From the NCBI RefSeq assembly GCF_002198095.1, contig NZ_NHMK01000010.1, positions 1 through 64,000 on the forward strand: a DNA stretch of 64,000 nt, in the 5' to 3' direction. A model generated the notes under the pieces. It did no database searches. It was not told the origin of the DNA and saw only the letters and a program-made list of their open reading frames with translations. This stretch comes from Deinococcus indicus (GTDB taxonomy: Bacteria; Deinococcota; Deinococci; Deinococcales; Deinococcaceae). The position numbers were made by a program, and so were the translations under genes. Below, in pieces: positions 33,741 to 45,276 of the stretch (position 1 is the first letter of the stretch; every line of letters starts with the position of its first letter).

Positions 33741-34591
33741 GGGGTCCTTTCTGGGGCGGCGGGCAGCGTCGGGAGGACAGGTGCGGCCTGAATGAGCGGG
33801 AGGAGTTGAGCGGCGACGGCCAGCGCTATCACGGCCGGGTGCTTGCGCTGCGGCCCCCGGATCAGGTCCGGCAGGCCGATGGGCGTGGTGACACGCGCCA
33901 GCGCGGCGGGCGGGTGACCCAGGTCGCGCAGTTGCGTCTGGAAGCGGGTCCACTTGGCGGACGAGCCGATCAGGCCGATGAACCCCAGGTCGGACCTGCG
34001 CAGCGCGGCGTCGATCAGGGCGGCGTCCTCGGCGTGATCGTGCGTCATGACGATCAGGTGCGTGCCGGCGGGCAGGTCGTGCAGGGTCATCTCGGGAATG
34101 GGCGAGTGATGGACGTGCAGGGTCGCGGCGGCGTCCGAGAGGACCGACAGGCGCTCGGGGGTCAGCTGCGCGGCGCGCGAGTCCACGAGGTGCAGGTGCA
34201 GCGGCAGCCGCGACAGGATCCGCGCGAGTTCCAGGCCCACGTGTCCCACGCCGAACACCGCGACGTGCGCGCGGGCGGCCTGCATGGGTTCGAGCAGCAG
34301 CGTGACCTCGCCGCCGCAGCACTGGCGGCCGTGGTCGTTCGCGGCGCGGTCCGTCAGGCGCAGCGTCATCAGGTCCGGTGCGGTCGCGCCGGTCGCCAGC
34401 AGGGCGCGGGCGCGGTCCACGGCGGTCGCCTCGAGGTTCCCGCCGCCCACGCTGTCCCAGGTGTGTTCGGCGCTGACGAGCATCTTCGCGCCGGCCTCGC
34501 GGGGCGTGTGCCCGCGCGCGGCAGCGACCGTGACAAGCACGCCCGCCTCGCCCCGCGCGTGCAGGGCGTTCAGGGCCTCGCGCCAGTTCAT
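33737..34591 (-). CDS. xdhC: Xanthine dehydrogenase accessory protein XdhC
   Basis: 284 residues from ATG 34591. XdhC_CoxI-type N-terminus (AAARGHTPREAGAKMLVSAEHTWDSVGGGNLE) followed by a Rossmann domain (VAVFGVGHVGLELARILSRL near 110, LGFIGLIGSSAKWTRF near 200) and the conserved CCGG near 95. XdhC binds the molybdenum cofactor, supports its sulfuration and inserts it into XdhB. 24 bases downstream of xdhB and overlapping guaD by 4 bases (ATGA). Confidence 0.92.
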   Translation of the reverse strand: MNWREALNALHARGEAGVLVTVAAARGHTPREAGAKMLVSAEHTWDSVGGGNLEATAVDRARALLATGATAPDLMTLRLTDRAANDHGRQCCGGEVTLLLEPMQAARAHVAVFGVGHVGLELARILSRLPLHLHLVDSRAAQLTPERLSVLSDAAATLHVHHSPIPEMTLHDLPAGTHLIVMTHDHAEDAALIDAALRRSDLGFIGLIGSSAKWTRFQTQLRDLGHPPAALARVTTPIGLPDLIRGPQRKHPAVIALAVAAQLLPLIQAAPVLPTLPAAPERTP

Positions 34592-34615
34592 GCGGGGCCA
34601 CCGCGCACGCGGGCG

Positions 34616-36963
<2,348 letters not shown>

Positions 36964-36967
<4 letters not shown>

Positions 36968-38391
36968 GCGCCCACCTCCTGTTCAGCGGACTGCGATTCG
37001 AACCAGAGTTTCAGCAGGCTCTGTTCCAGCATCGCGGCGCGGTAGGCGGCGCTGGCCCGGTGGTCGCTCAGGGGCGTGCCGGTCTGCCCCAGCAGGCGCG
37101 CGGCTGTCCGGACGGTCGCCTCCGTCCAGGGCTGCCCTTCCAGCGCGGCCTCAGTTTCGACGGCGCGCAGGGGCGTGGCGGCCACGCCACCCAGGCCGAT
37201 GCGGGCACGCATGACCACGCCGCCGCGCACGTCCAGCGCGTACCCCACCGCCACGCTGGAGATGTCATCGAAGCGGCGCTTGGCGATCTTGTGGAAGGCC
37301 GTCAGCGGCGAGAGCGGCAGCGGAATCCGCACGGCGGCGATCAGTTCGCCCGGCTGCCGCACCGTCTGGCGGTAGCCGGTGAAGTAGTCGGCCAGCGCGA
37401 CCTCGCGCACGCCGCCGGGGCCTACGAGCTGCACCGAGGCGTCCAGAGCCAGCAGCACGGGCGGGCTGTCCCCGATGGGCGACGCCGTACCCAGGTTGCC
37501 GCCCAGCGTGGCGGAGTTGCGGATCAGGCGGCTGGCGAACTGCGGGAACCACGCCGAGAGGAGCGGCACGCGCCCGTCCAGGCGGCGTTCCAGCTCGCTG
37601 AGGCTGTGGCCCGCGCCCAGCAGCAGCGAGTCCGCGCCCTCCTCGAACACCCGCAGTTCCGGCAGGTGATCCACGGCGACCGTCACGGCGGCCCGCGCGT
37701 GGCGCAGGTTCACCTCCACGCCCCAGTCGGTGCCGCCAGACAGCAGCTTCGCGTCCGGGTGCGCGGCGAGGAGGTCCAGGGCTTCAGCCAGGGTCGCGGG
37801 CCGGTGGAACGCGCCGTCCGGGGCGTTCAGGGCCGTGGGGCGCGGGACCGGGGCGGGCCGGGCGCGGCGCGCCGCGAGGGGATCGGCGGCGTCCGGCGTG
37901 CCCAGCGCGTACGCGGCGTCCGCGATGGGGCGGTAGCCGGTGCAGCGGCACAGGTTCCCGCTCAGGGCGTGCAGGTCGAAGCCGTTGGCGGCGCCGTGCT
38001 GGCCGTCCACGCGGTCCGGGCGCAGGTACTCGGCGGCCATGCTGACCACGAAACCCGGCGTGCAGTACCCGCACTGCGAGCCGCCCCGCACCGCCAGTTC
38101 CCGCTGCGCCGGGTGCAGCGCGGCGGGCGAGCCCAGACCCTCGCTGGTCACGACCTGCGCGCCGTCCACGGCGGCCAGCGTCACCAGACAGGCGTTCACG
38201 CTGTCCCAGCGGGTGCCGCCCTGCCCGTCGTCGCGGGCGATCAGGACCGCGCAGGCGCCGCACTCGCCCTCGGCGCAGCCTTCCTTGCAGCCGGTCAGGC
38301 CCTGCGCCCGCAGCGTGTTCAGGAGGTTCGTGTGCGCGCCGGCCGATAGCTCGCGCGGCTGGCCGTTCAAGGTCAGGTTCACTGTCTGCAT
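36964..38391 (-). CDS. xdhA: Xanthine dehydrogenase small subunit, [2Fe-2S] clusters and FAD
   Basis: 475 residues from ATG 38391. The N-terminal plant-type [2Fe-2S] domain has Cys at 35/39/44/47 (GCKEGCAEGECGACAVL). The second [2Fe-2S] domain has GSQCGYCTPGFVVSMAAE near 110 and GNLCRCTGYRPIADAAYALG near 155. The FAD domain begins near 190 (LLSGGTDWGVEVNLRH, NSATLGGNLGTASPIGDSPP). It transfers electrons from Mo to NAD+. First gene of the xdhA-xdhB-xdhC-guaD operon; AAGGAG lies seven bases before the ATG. Confidence 0.94.
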
Positions 38392-38740
38392 GTCGCTCCT
38401 TGACCACCCTTCGTGCGGTGGGAAACACCCGGCGCCCTGCGCCCACCGGCCTGAAGGCCTTCAAGGGCGGACGCATGGTTCACGCCGGACGCGGTGTCTG
38501 GGGCGGGCCGCTGGTTATCCATGCAGAACAACGGCCTGATTGGGTACCCGCCCAGCATAAGGCAGGAGTGGCCGCTGCGCACGCCGCTCGTCTGGGCAGG
38601 AAAGGGGCCGGGTCGTCCAGTGAACCCGGTACAGAACAGCGCGGATTGCGGCACAATGGCGGCGTTCCGAATCCAGCCGCGCCACGCGGCACCACACAGA
38701 GCGGGCGCAGGCAGGCCCGACCTGAACCCAGGGAGAACCC
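38392..38740. other. Divergent region between xdhA and an FAD dehydrogenase
   Basis: About 350 bases without a convincing gene. It should hold the xdh operon promoter on the minus strand and a promoter for the plus-strand gene; GGCACAATGG near 38650 could be the -10 of the latter. No operator for a purine regulator is recognised. Confidence 0.5.
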
Positions 38741-40399
38741 ATGAGCGAACCGAACGCAGACATCATCGTGGTGGGAGCCGGACTGGCCGGACTGGTCGCC
38801 GCCGCCGAGGCCGCCGACGCCGGCAAGCGCGTGCTGCTGCTGGACCAGGAGGGCGAGCAGAACCTGGGCGGGCAGGCCTTCTGGTCCTTCGGGGGCCTGT
38901 TCCTGGTGGACAGCCCCGAGCAGCGCCGCCTGGGCATCCGCGACAGCCGCGAACTGGCCCTGAGCGACTGGATGACCACCGCCGGTTTCGACCGGCCCGA
39001 GGATCACTGGCCCCGGCAGTGGGCGCAGGCGTACGTGGACTTCGCGGCGGGCGAGAAACGCTCCTGGCTGGCCGCGCAGGGCCTGAAACTGTTCCCGGTG
39101 GTCGGCTGGGCCGAGCGGGGCGGGCAGGGCGCGCTGGGGCCGGGCAACAGCGTGCCGCGCTTCCACATCACCTGGGGCACCGGGCCGGGCGTGGTCGAAC
39201 CGTTCGAGCGGCGCGTGCGCGCCCACCTGCTGTCCGGACGCATCCGCGCGCACTTCCGGCACCGGGTACGGGAACTGGTGTTCGACGGCCCGGCCGTGGC
39301 GGGCGTGCGCGGCGACGTGCTGGAACCCTCGGCGGTCGCGCGCGGCGAGGCGAGTTCCCGCGTGGTCGTCGGGGACTTCGACCTGCGGGCCGGGGCGGTC
39401 GTCGTGACGTCCGGCGGGATCGGCGGGAACCACGATCTGGTGCGCCGCAACTGGCCGCGTGAACGGCTGGGTGAACCCCCGGCGTTCATGGTGGCGGGCG
39501 TCCCGGCGCACGTGGACGGGCAGTTGCAGCAGACGGTGCACGCGCAGGGCGCGAACCTGATCAACCCGGACCGCATGTGGCACTACACCGAGGGCCTGCG
39601 CAACTGGAATCCCATCTGGCAGGGGCACGGCATCCGCGTGCTGCCGGGGCCGAGCAGCCTGTGGCTCTCCCCCACTGGTGAGCGGCTGCCGTACCCGCAC
39701 GCGCCGGGCTTCGACACGCTCGGCACCCTGACGCACATCACCACGCGCGGCTGGCCGTACACGTGGTTCGTGCTGAACCGCGCGGTCATCAAGAAGGAAT
39801 TCACGCTCAGCGGTTCGGAACAGAACCTCGACCTGACCGGACGGGACATCCGCGCCACGCTGGGCCGCGTGGGCAGCCGCGTGTCGCCCAGCGTGCAGGC
39901 CTTCATGGATAAGGGCGAGGACTTCGTGGTGCGCGACACCCTGGACGAGCTGCTGCGTGGCATGGCCGACCTGACCGGCGACGGCCTGCTGGACCCCGAA
40001 CAGGTCCGCCGCGAGATTCACGCGCGCGACGCGGCCCTGGCCAACCCCTTCGGGAAGGACCCGCAGATCACCGCGCTGCGCGGCGCCCGCGCCTACCTGG
40101 GCGACCGACTGGTGCGCGTGGCGAAACCGGGACCGCTGCTGGACCCGCAGAGCGGCCCGCTGATCGCCGTGAAACTGAACATCCTGACCCGCAAGACCCT
40201 CGGCGGCCTGGAAACCGACCTGAGCGCGCGCGTGCTGGGGCAGGGCGGGCAGCCCATTCCCGGCCTGTACGCGGCGGGCGAGGTCGCGGGCTTCGGCGGG
40301 GGCGGCCTGCACGGCTACCGCGCGCTGGAAGGCACCTTCCTGGGCGGCTGCCTGTTCAGCGGCCGGATCGCGGGCCGCGCCGCCGCCGGAGCCGTGTAG
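38741..40399 (+). CDS. FAD-binding dehydrogenase (fumarate reductase / 3-ketosteroid-dehydrogenase-like flavoprotein)
   Basis: 552 residues from ATG 38741 (AGGGAGA upstream). N-terminal dinucleotide-binding motif IIVVGAGLAGLVAAAEAADAGK, then NLGGQAFWSFGGLFLVDS, and a C-terminal FAD motif IPGLYAAGEVAGFGGGGLHGYRALEGTFLGGCL. Belongs to the flavoprotein group annotated as FAD-binding dehydrogenases, akin to 3-ketosteroid-delta-1-dehydrogenase and fumarate reductase flavoproteins. The substrate is not predictable. Monocistronic, ending in a GC-rich hairpin shared with the convergent HU gene. Confidence 0.85.
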   Translation: MSEPNADIIVVGAGLAGLVAAAEAADAGKRVLLLDQEGEQNLGGQAFWSFGGLFLVDSPEQRRLGIRDSRELALSDWMTTAGFDRPEDHWPRQWAQAYVDFAAGEKRSWLAAQGLKLFPVVGWAERGGQGALGPGNSVPRFHITWGTGPGVVEPFERRVRAHLLSGRIRAHFRHRVRELVFDGPAVAGVRGDVLEPSAVARGEASSRVVVGDFDLRAGAVVVTSGGIGGNHDLVRRNWPRERLGEPPAFMVAGVPAHVDGQLQQTVHAQGANLINPDRMWHYTEGLRNWNPIWQGHGIRVLPGPSSLWLSPTGERLPYPHAPGFDTLGTLTHITTRGWPYTWFVLNRAVIKKEFTLSGSEQNLDLTGRDIRATLGRVGSRVSPSVQAFMDKGEDFVVRDTLDELLRGMADLTGDGLLDPEQVRREIHARDAALANPFGKDPQITALRGARAYLGDRLVRVAKPGPLLDPQSGPLIAVKLNILTRKTLGGLETDLSARVLGQGGQPIPGLYAAGEVAGFGGGGLHGYRALEGTFLGGCLFSGRIAGRAAAGAV

Positions 40400-40416
40400 C
40401 GCGGAACCACAAGACG

Positions 40417-40449
40417 GAAGGCGCGGCCGCAGTGGCCGCGCCTCCCTTC
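40417..40449. terminator. GC-rich terminator between the FAD dehydrogenase and HU genes
   Basis: Stem GGCGCGGCC / GGCCGCGCC with flanking GGAAG/CTTCC-like pairing; loop GCAGT. Lies between the convergent stops at 40399 and 40468, probably bidirectional. Confidence 0.7.
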
Positions 40450-40465
40450 AAACGGTCAGACCGTT
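40449..40465 (-). terminator. Second hairpin directly after the HU gene
   Basis: AAACGGTCAGACCGTTT: 7-bp perfect stem with a 3-base loop, 3 bases after the HU stop on the minus strand. Probably cooperates with the adjacent GC-rich hairpin. Confidence 0.6.
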
Positions 40466-40467
40466 TC

Positions 40468-40830
40468 TTACAGGTTGCCCTTGAGGGTGCTGGCGACCTT
40501 GAAGGCCACTTTCTTGCCGGCGGGAATCTGGATCTTCTCGCTGGTGCCGGGCTTCACGCCGGTGCGGGCGGCGGTGGCCTTGACGCTCAGGGTGCCCAGG
40601 CCGGGCAGGCCGACGCTCTGGCCGCCCTTGATGGCGCCCACGATGACGTCCAGCATGGCGCTGACGGCTTCCTCGCTCTGCTTCTTGGTCAGGCCGGTCT
40701 TGTCGGCGACCATTTCCACGAGCTGGGTCTTGGCGACCTTGGTGCTCTCGGCCTTGGTGGCGGCCTTGGCGGCGGGAGCGGCCTTGGCAGCGGGCTTCTT
40801 GGCGGGGGCTTTAGCAGACTTTTTCGTCAT
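40468..40830 (-). CDS. hup: HU-family DNA-binding protein with basic N-terminal extension
   Basis: 120 residues from ATG 40830 (an ATG 12 bases upstream is a possible alternative). The core HU fold starts near residue 32 ([20 protein letters not shown]), with [20 protein letters not shown] and the DNA-arm region [22 protein letters not shown]. The first 30 residues are an added Lys/Ala/Pro tail ([17 protein letters not shown]) resembling histone H1 tails and typical of Deinococcus HU. It bends and compacts DNA as a dimer. It has two hairpins at its 3' end. Confidence 0.93.
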   Translation of the reverse strand: MTKKSAKAPAKKPAAKAAPAAKAATKAESTKVAKTQLVEMVADKTGLTKKQSEEAVSAMLDVIVGAIKGGQSVGLPGLGTLSVKATAARTGVKPGTSEKIQIPAGKKVAFKVASTLKGNL

Positions 40831-41164
40831 GGTGAGCAGCATGACATACCGCCGCGCCCTTGGGAAGGGGGGGGAGGGGGCGGGAATGCCCGCCAGCACG
40901 CCCTTCCGCCGACCACACGCCCGGAAACCCCCTCCCAGACGCGCTTTTTTTCATTCGGGGAATTCGGGCGTGTGGCACGTCACTTCCCGTACCTGCCCAT
41001 GTATGAAGGTCTGCTCACGGCCGGGCCGGGCAGCTGGGCAGACGAATCGCGCTTGCCGGGGCGCGGGGCTGCGCTACACTCGGGGCACCCACAACCTGTT
41101 TTCGGCGGTCCACCCGCGTTGTCTGGACCCAGGGGGCCGCCGTCTCACTGCCACGGAGGTTCCT
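40831..41164. promoter_or_regulatory. Divergent HU / acyl-CoA ligase upstream region
   Basis: No gene. It contains G-runs at 40866-40885 and, for the plus-strand gene, a promoter with TTGCCG (41053-41058), a 16-base spacer and TACACT (41075-41080). The transcript would have a leader of about 80 bases, which could fold around GGCGGTCC and GGGGCCGCC. Whether the leader is regulatory is unknown. Confidence 0.6.
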
Positions 41165-42814
41165 ATGACGACTGCTCCTGCTCCTACCCGCTACTGGCCC
41201 GCCGGGAAACCCCGGTCCCTGACGCTGCCCGCCACCGGCCTGATGCACAGCCTGCACGTGTCCGCCGACCGTTACCCCGACAAGGTCGCGCTGTGGCACT
41301 ACGGCCGCGAGATCACGTACCGCGAGCTGCGCGAGCAGGCCGAGCGGCTCGCCGGGCACCTCGCCGCGCAGGGCGTCGGCAAGGGCGACCGCGTGGCCGT
41401 GTGGATGCAGAACAGTCCCGCCTGGGTGATCAGCGCCTTCGCCGCGTGGCACCTGGGCGCGGTCGTGGTGCCGCTGGCCCCCATGCTGCAGGCCCGCGAG
41501 TTCGGGTTCTTCCTGCAGGACGCCGGCATCCGCGTGGGCGTGGTCGGCGCGGAACTGTACGAACGGGCCAAGCAGGGCGGACTGGCGCACGCGGTCGTGG
41601 CGAACGTCATGCACGGCACGGACGCCGCCCGCGCCGGGGTCGCGCTGCCCGACGGGCTGGACCTGACACCCGAGATGCAGGGCAGCGACGTGACGCTGGA
41701 AACCGCGCTCCAGGCCGCGCCGGTCCCGATGGCGGACGTGACCGCCGACGACCTGTGCATCATGCCGTACACGTCCGGCACGACCGGGCTGCCCAAGGGC
41801 TGCATGCACACGCACCGCAGCGTGCAGGCGAACGTGTTCGGCGCGGGCGTGTGGGTGGACAGCACCGTCGAGGACGTGTTCCTGGCGGCCCTGCCGTTCT
41901 TCCACGTGACGGGCTTCATCAACTCGCTGATGGGCGCCGTGAGCAGCGGCGCGCGGGTCGTGATCATGTCCCGCTGGGACCGCGACGCCGCCCGCACCCT
42001 GATCCGCACGCAGGGCGTGACGCTCTGGACGAACACGCCCACCATGGTCATCGACCTGATGGCCTCCCCGCACTTCGACCCGGCGGACCTGGGGTCGCTG
42101 CGCAGCGTCACGGGCGGCGGCGCCAGCCTGCCCGCGTCGGTCGGGCAGCGCCTGCTGGACCTGACGGGCATCATGTTCCTCGAGGGGTACGGTCTGTCCG
42201 AGACGATGGCGCAGTCGCACAGCAACCCCAAGGGCCGCCAGAAACTCCAGTGCCTGGGCATTCCGCTGTTCAACGTGGATTCCCGCATCGTGGACATCGA
42301 GAGCGGGCAGGAACTTCCGGCCGGGCAGACGGGCGAGATCGTGATCCGGGGACCGCAGGTTATGCAGGGGTACTGGAACCGCCCCGACGCGACCGCCGAG
42401 GCGTTCATGGACATCGGCGGACAGCGGTTCTTCCGCACGGGCGACCTGGGGTACATGGACGACGAGGGGTACTTCTACTTCGCGGACCGCCTGAAGCGCA
42501 TGGTGAACGTGTCCGGCATGAAGGTCTGGCCGGCCGAGGTCGAGAACCTGCTGCACGGCCACGCCGCCATTCAGGAGGCCTGCGTGATCAGCGTGCCGGA
42601 CGAACGCAGCGGCGAACGCGCCCGCGCGCTGATCGTGCTGCGTCCCGGCATGAGCGCCACGCCGGCCGAACTGGAAGCCTGGGCGCGCGAGCAGATGGCC
42701 ACCTACAAGGTCCCGCGCGACTGGCAGTTCGTGGACAGCCTGCCGCGCAGCCCGACCGGCAAGGTCGCGTGGCGGCAGTTGCAGGAGGCCGCGCGGGCCC
42801 AGATGGCCTCCTGA
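41165..42814 (+). CDS. AMP-forming long-chain acyl-CoA ligase
   Basis: 549 residues from ATG 41165, with GGAGG upstream. ANL-superfamily motifs: P-loop YTSGTTGLPKGCMHTH near 200, GYGLSETMAQSH near 345, the FFRTGDLGYMDDEGYFYFADR core near 425 and SPTGKVAWRQL with the catalytic Lys near 535. It activates a carboxylic acid with ATP to acyl-AMP and then acyl-CoA. The long-chain fatty acid is the most likely substrate, but the family is broad. Fits the beta-oxidation genes at 53-61 kb. Monocistronic with its own -35/-10. Confidence 0.9.
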   Translation: MTTAPAPTRYWPAGKPRSLTLPATGLMHSLHVSADRYPDKVALWHYGREITYRELREQAERLAGHLAAQGVGKGDRVAVWMQNSPAWVISAFAAWHLGAVVVPLAPMLQAREFGFFLQDAGIRVGVVGAELYERAKQGGLAHAVVANVMHGTDAARAGVALPDGLDLTPEMQGSDVTLETALQAAPVPMADVTADDLCIMPYTSGTTGLPKGCMHTHRSVQANVFGAGVWVDSTVEDVFLAALPFFHVTGFINSLMGAVSSGARVVIMSRWDRDAARTLIRTQGVTLWTNTPTMVIDLMASPHFDPADLGSLRSVTGGGASLPASVGQRLLDLTGIMFLEGYGLSETMAQSHSNPKGRQKLQCLGIPLFNVDSRIVDIESGQELPAGQTGEIVIRGPQVMQGYWNRPDATAEAFMDIGGQRFFRTGDLGYMDDEGYFYFADRLKRMVNVSGMKVWPAEVENLLHGHAAIQEACVISVPDERSGERARALIVLRPGMSATPAELEAWAREQMATYKVPRDWQFVDSLPRSPTGKVAWRQLQEAARAQMAS

Positions 42815-42935
42815 ACATCCGCCCCCCGAGCGGCGGGCAGGCGCGTCCCGGTCACGATCACCGGGACGCGCCTGCCCGCTGTCAGAATGGGCGTCCGTCC
42901 GGCTCCACTTCCCCCCCCCTCGCGAGGTGCCCTGC

Positions 42936-43940
42936 ATGCCCTACGAACCGAATCCGCAGCGTTACGAGGCTCTTCCCTACCGCCGCGCGGGCCGCAGCGG
43001 GCTGCGGCTGCCGGCCGTGTCGCTGGGCCTGTGGCATAACTTCGGCGGCGTGGACCGCTTCGAGAACGCCCGCGCGATGGTCCGCACGGCCTTCGACGCC
43101 GGAATCACGCACTTCGACCTGGCGAACAATTACGGGCCGCCGCCCGGCAGCGCCGAGGAGACCTTCGGGCGGCTGCTGCGCGGCGACCTCGCGCCGTTCC
43201 GGGACGAGCTGATCGTGTCCAGCAAGGCCGGATACACCATGTGGCCCGGCCCGTACGGCGACTGGGGCAGCCGCAAGTACCTGCTGGCGTCGTGCGACGC
43301 GAGCCTCAGGCGGCTGGGCCTGGAGTACGTGGACGTGTTCTACCACCACCGCCCGGACCCGGACACGCCGCTGGCGGAGACGATGGGCGCGCTCGACCAG
43401 ATCGTGCGGAGCGGGCGGGCGCTGTACGTGGGCGTCAGCAATTACCCGGCGGCGCGGCTGCGCGAGGCGGCCGCCATCCTGCGGGACCTGGGCACGCCGT
43501 TCGTGCTGAACCAGCCGAGTTACTCGATGTTCAACCGCTGGCTGGAACCCGACGGGCTGATCGGCGCGCTCGAGGACGAGGGCGTGGGCGCGGTCGTGTT
43601 CAGTCCGCTGGCGCAGGGCCTGCTGAGCAGCCGTTACCTGAACGGCATTCCCGGCGATTCCCGCGCCGCGAGCGCCACCGGGTTCCTGAAGGCGGACGCC
43701 GTGACCCCGGAGCGGATCGCGCAGGTCCGCGCGCTGAACGACGTGGCCGCCGCGCGCGGGCAGACGCTGGTGCAACTGGCGCTGGCGTGGGCGCTGCGCT
43801 GGCCGCAGGTGACGAGCGCCCTGATCGGCGCGAGCCGTCCCGAGCAGATCACCGACGCTGCCGGCGCCCTGAACGCCCCGCCCCTGACCGACGCGGAACT
43901 GGAGGCCATCGAGGCGATCCTGCGCGGCACGCCCGCCTAG
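42936..43940 (+). CDS. Aldo/keto reductase, YghZ-like
   Basis: 334 residues from ATG 42936 (GAGGT upstream). TIM-barrel aldo/keto reductase: FDAGITHFDLANNYGPPPGS with the catalytic Asp and Tyr near 55-60, SSKAGYTMWPGPYGDWGSRKYLL with Lys near 95, YVDVFYHHRPDPDTPLAET with His near 135, and GASRPEQITDAAGAL in the NADPH site. Closest in motif to YghZ/Gpr, which reduces L-glyceraldehyde-3-phosphate and methylglyoxal. The substrate here is inferred from similarity only. Confidence 0.9.
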   Translation: MPYEPNPQRYEALPYRRAGRSGLRLPAVSLGLWHNFGGVDRFENARAMVRTAFDAGITHFDLANNYGPPPGSAEETFGRLLRGDLAPFRDELIVSSKAGYTMWPGPYGDWGSRKYLLASCDASLRRLGLEYVDVFYHHRPDPDTPLAETMGALDQIVRSGRALYVGVSNYPAARLREAAAILRDLGTPFVLNQPSYSMFNRWLEPDGLIGALEDEGVGAVVFSPLAQGLLSSRYLNGIPGDSRAASATGFLKADAVTPERIAQVRALNDVAAARGQTLVQLALAWALRWPQVTSALIGASRPEQITDAAGALNAPPLTDAELEAIEAILRGTPA

Positions 43941-43948
43941 GCCCTGCG

Positions 43949-43954
43949 TACAAT
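43949..43954 (+). promoter_or_regulatory. -10 hexamer of the manA promoter
   Basis: TACAAT about 50 bases before the manA ATG, within the short gap after the aldo/keto reductase gene. The -35 is not distinct. Confidence 0.5.
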
Positions 43955-44006
43955 CGAGCTTTCATCCTCCCCGACCCCACTCCCCACTCCTCAAAGGACG
44001 CCCGCC

Positions 44007-44993
44007 ATGACCCACCCGACGAACGCCGACCTGCCCGCCTTCCTGCCGCTCACGCCCCGCTACCAGGCGCGGGTGTGGGGCGGTGACCGCCTCGCGCCGC
44101 CCGCCCCGGACGGCACGCCCATCGGGGAGGCCTGGATGGCCGACGGGCAGAGCGTCGTCAGCGGCGGCCCGCTGGCCGGGCAGACCGTCACGGCCGTCAT
44201 GCAGGCGCACCCGGCGGCGCTGCTGGGTGCCGGGGGGGACCCGCAGTCTGGTTTTCCGCTGCTGATCAAGCTGCTCGACTGCCGCGACTGGCTGAGCGTG
44301 CAGGTTCACCCGAACGACGCGCAGGCCCGCGAGATGGTCGGCCCCGGCGAGCGCGGCAAGACCGAGGCGTGGCATTTCCTGCACGTGGAACCCGGCGGGG
44401 AACTGCTGGCCGGCGTGCAGCCCGGCACGACCCCGCAGGCCCTGGCGGACGCCATCCGCGGGGGCGGCATCCTGGACCTCAGCCAGCGGCACCGGCCGCA
44501 GGAGGGCGACACGCTGTTCATCCCGGCCGGCACCCTGCATGCCCTGGGGCCGGGCCTGCTGCTGTACGAGGTGCAGCAGGCCAGTGACACCACGTACCGC
44601 GTGTTCGACTGGGACCGCCCCGCCAGCGCCGGCCGCGCCCTGCACCTCGAGGAGAGCGTCGCCGTGACCGACCCGGCCCGGCAGGGAGAGCTGCGCACCG
44701 CCGCGCAGACCGGCGGGCTGGGCGAACTGGTCCGCTGCGAACAGTTCACGCTGACCGGCGTGAGCGGCGGCATCGAGCAGAACACCGCCGGCCGCTTCGC
44801 CCTGGTGACTGCCCTCAGCGACACCCTGACCCTGCTTGCCGGAAACCAGAGCCTGCCCCTGCACACCCACCAGACCGTCCTGATTCCTGCCGCGACCGGC
44901 CCCTACCGCATCGACGGGCACGGCCGGGCACTCGTCGCGCAGGTGGGCGTGGGGCCAGCGGAGAGCAGCGGTAACGACTCCCCACAGGACTGA
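44007..44993 (+). CDS. manA: Mannose-6-phosphate isomerase, class I
   Basis: 328 residues from ATG 44007 (AAAGGA upstream). Cupin-type isomerase: [11 protein letters not shown] near the start, [23 protein letters not shown] near 85 with Zn-binding Gln/His, [14 protein letters not shown] with Glu near 120, and [23 protein letters not shown] with His near 180. Interconverts mannose-6-phosphate and fructose-6-phosphate for nucleotide-sugar and glycan synthesis. A second cupin-like part lies near the C-terminus. Its TGA stop forms the first three bases of repeat copy D. Confidence 0.92.
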   Translation: MTHPTNADLPAFLPLTPRYQARVWGGDRLAPPAPDGTPIGEAWMADGQSVVSGGPLAGQTVTAVMQAHPAALLGAGGDPQSGFPLLIKLLDCRDWLSVQVHPNDAQAREMVGPGERGKTEAWHFLHVEPGGELLAGVQPGTTPQALADAIRGGGILDLSQRHRPQEGDTLFIPAGTLHALGPGLLLYEVQQASDTTYRVFDWDRPASAGRALHLEESVAVTDPARQGELRTAAQTGGLGELVRCEQFTLTGVSGGIEQNTAGRFALVTALSDTLTLLAGNQSLPLHTHQTVLIPAATGPYRIDGHGRALVAQVGVGPAESSGNDSPQD

Positions 44994-45155
44994 TCCGGAC
45001 TCCGATTGAATGGGCTGCAAAGCCCGCCCGGTCCGAGCGGATGCGACTCGTATAGTTGCCCCGCAGAGAAGGAGAGAAACGCCCCTCCGGACGTGGAGCC
45101 GGCAGGGGCGGTGAAGTTCCGGATTGTCGGCGAAACAAACGGCAGTCCGTGTAAA
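44991..45155 (+). repeat. Dispersed palindromic repeat, copy D (inverted orientation)
   Basis: Begins TGATCCGGACTCCGATTGAATGGG and ends GAAACAAACGGCAGTCCGTG. The hairpin arms near the left end have partly decayed (CCCGCCCGGTCCGAG instead of CCCATTCAATC). The internal word AAGTTCCGGATTGTCGGCGA is the reverse complement of that in copies B and C. The initial TGA is the manA stop. Confidence 0.88.
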
Positions 45156-45173
45156 GCGCCATCAGGCCTGAGT

Positions 45174-45206
45174 GGAGGCCCCCGGCAGATCACACCGGGG
45201 GCCTCC
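45174..45206. terminator. GC-rich terminator hairpin
   Basis: GGAGGCCCCCGG, 9-base loop, CCGGGGGCCTCC: a 12-bp perfect stem between the manA/repeat D end and the convergent molybdopterin oxidoreductase stop. No T-run. Confidence 0.65.
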
Positions 45207-45276
45207 GCATCGTTGTTGGGGAGAGGTTGTGGCAGGGAGTGACCGGGGCGGAGGTCAGCCGCGCACTCGCCGTCCG

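Noticed and set aside
38400..38530. A possible further copy of the dispersed repeat near GGTGGGAAACACCCGG
   Set aside because: The terminal inverted repeat and hairpin are absent; only short chance matches.
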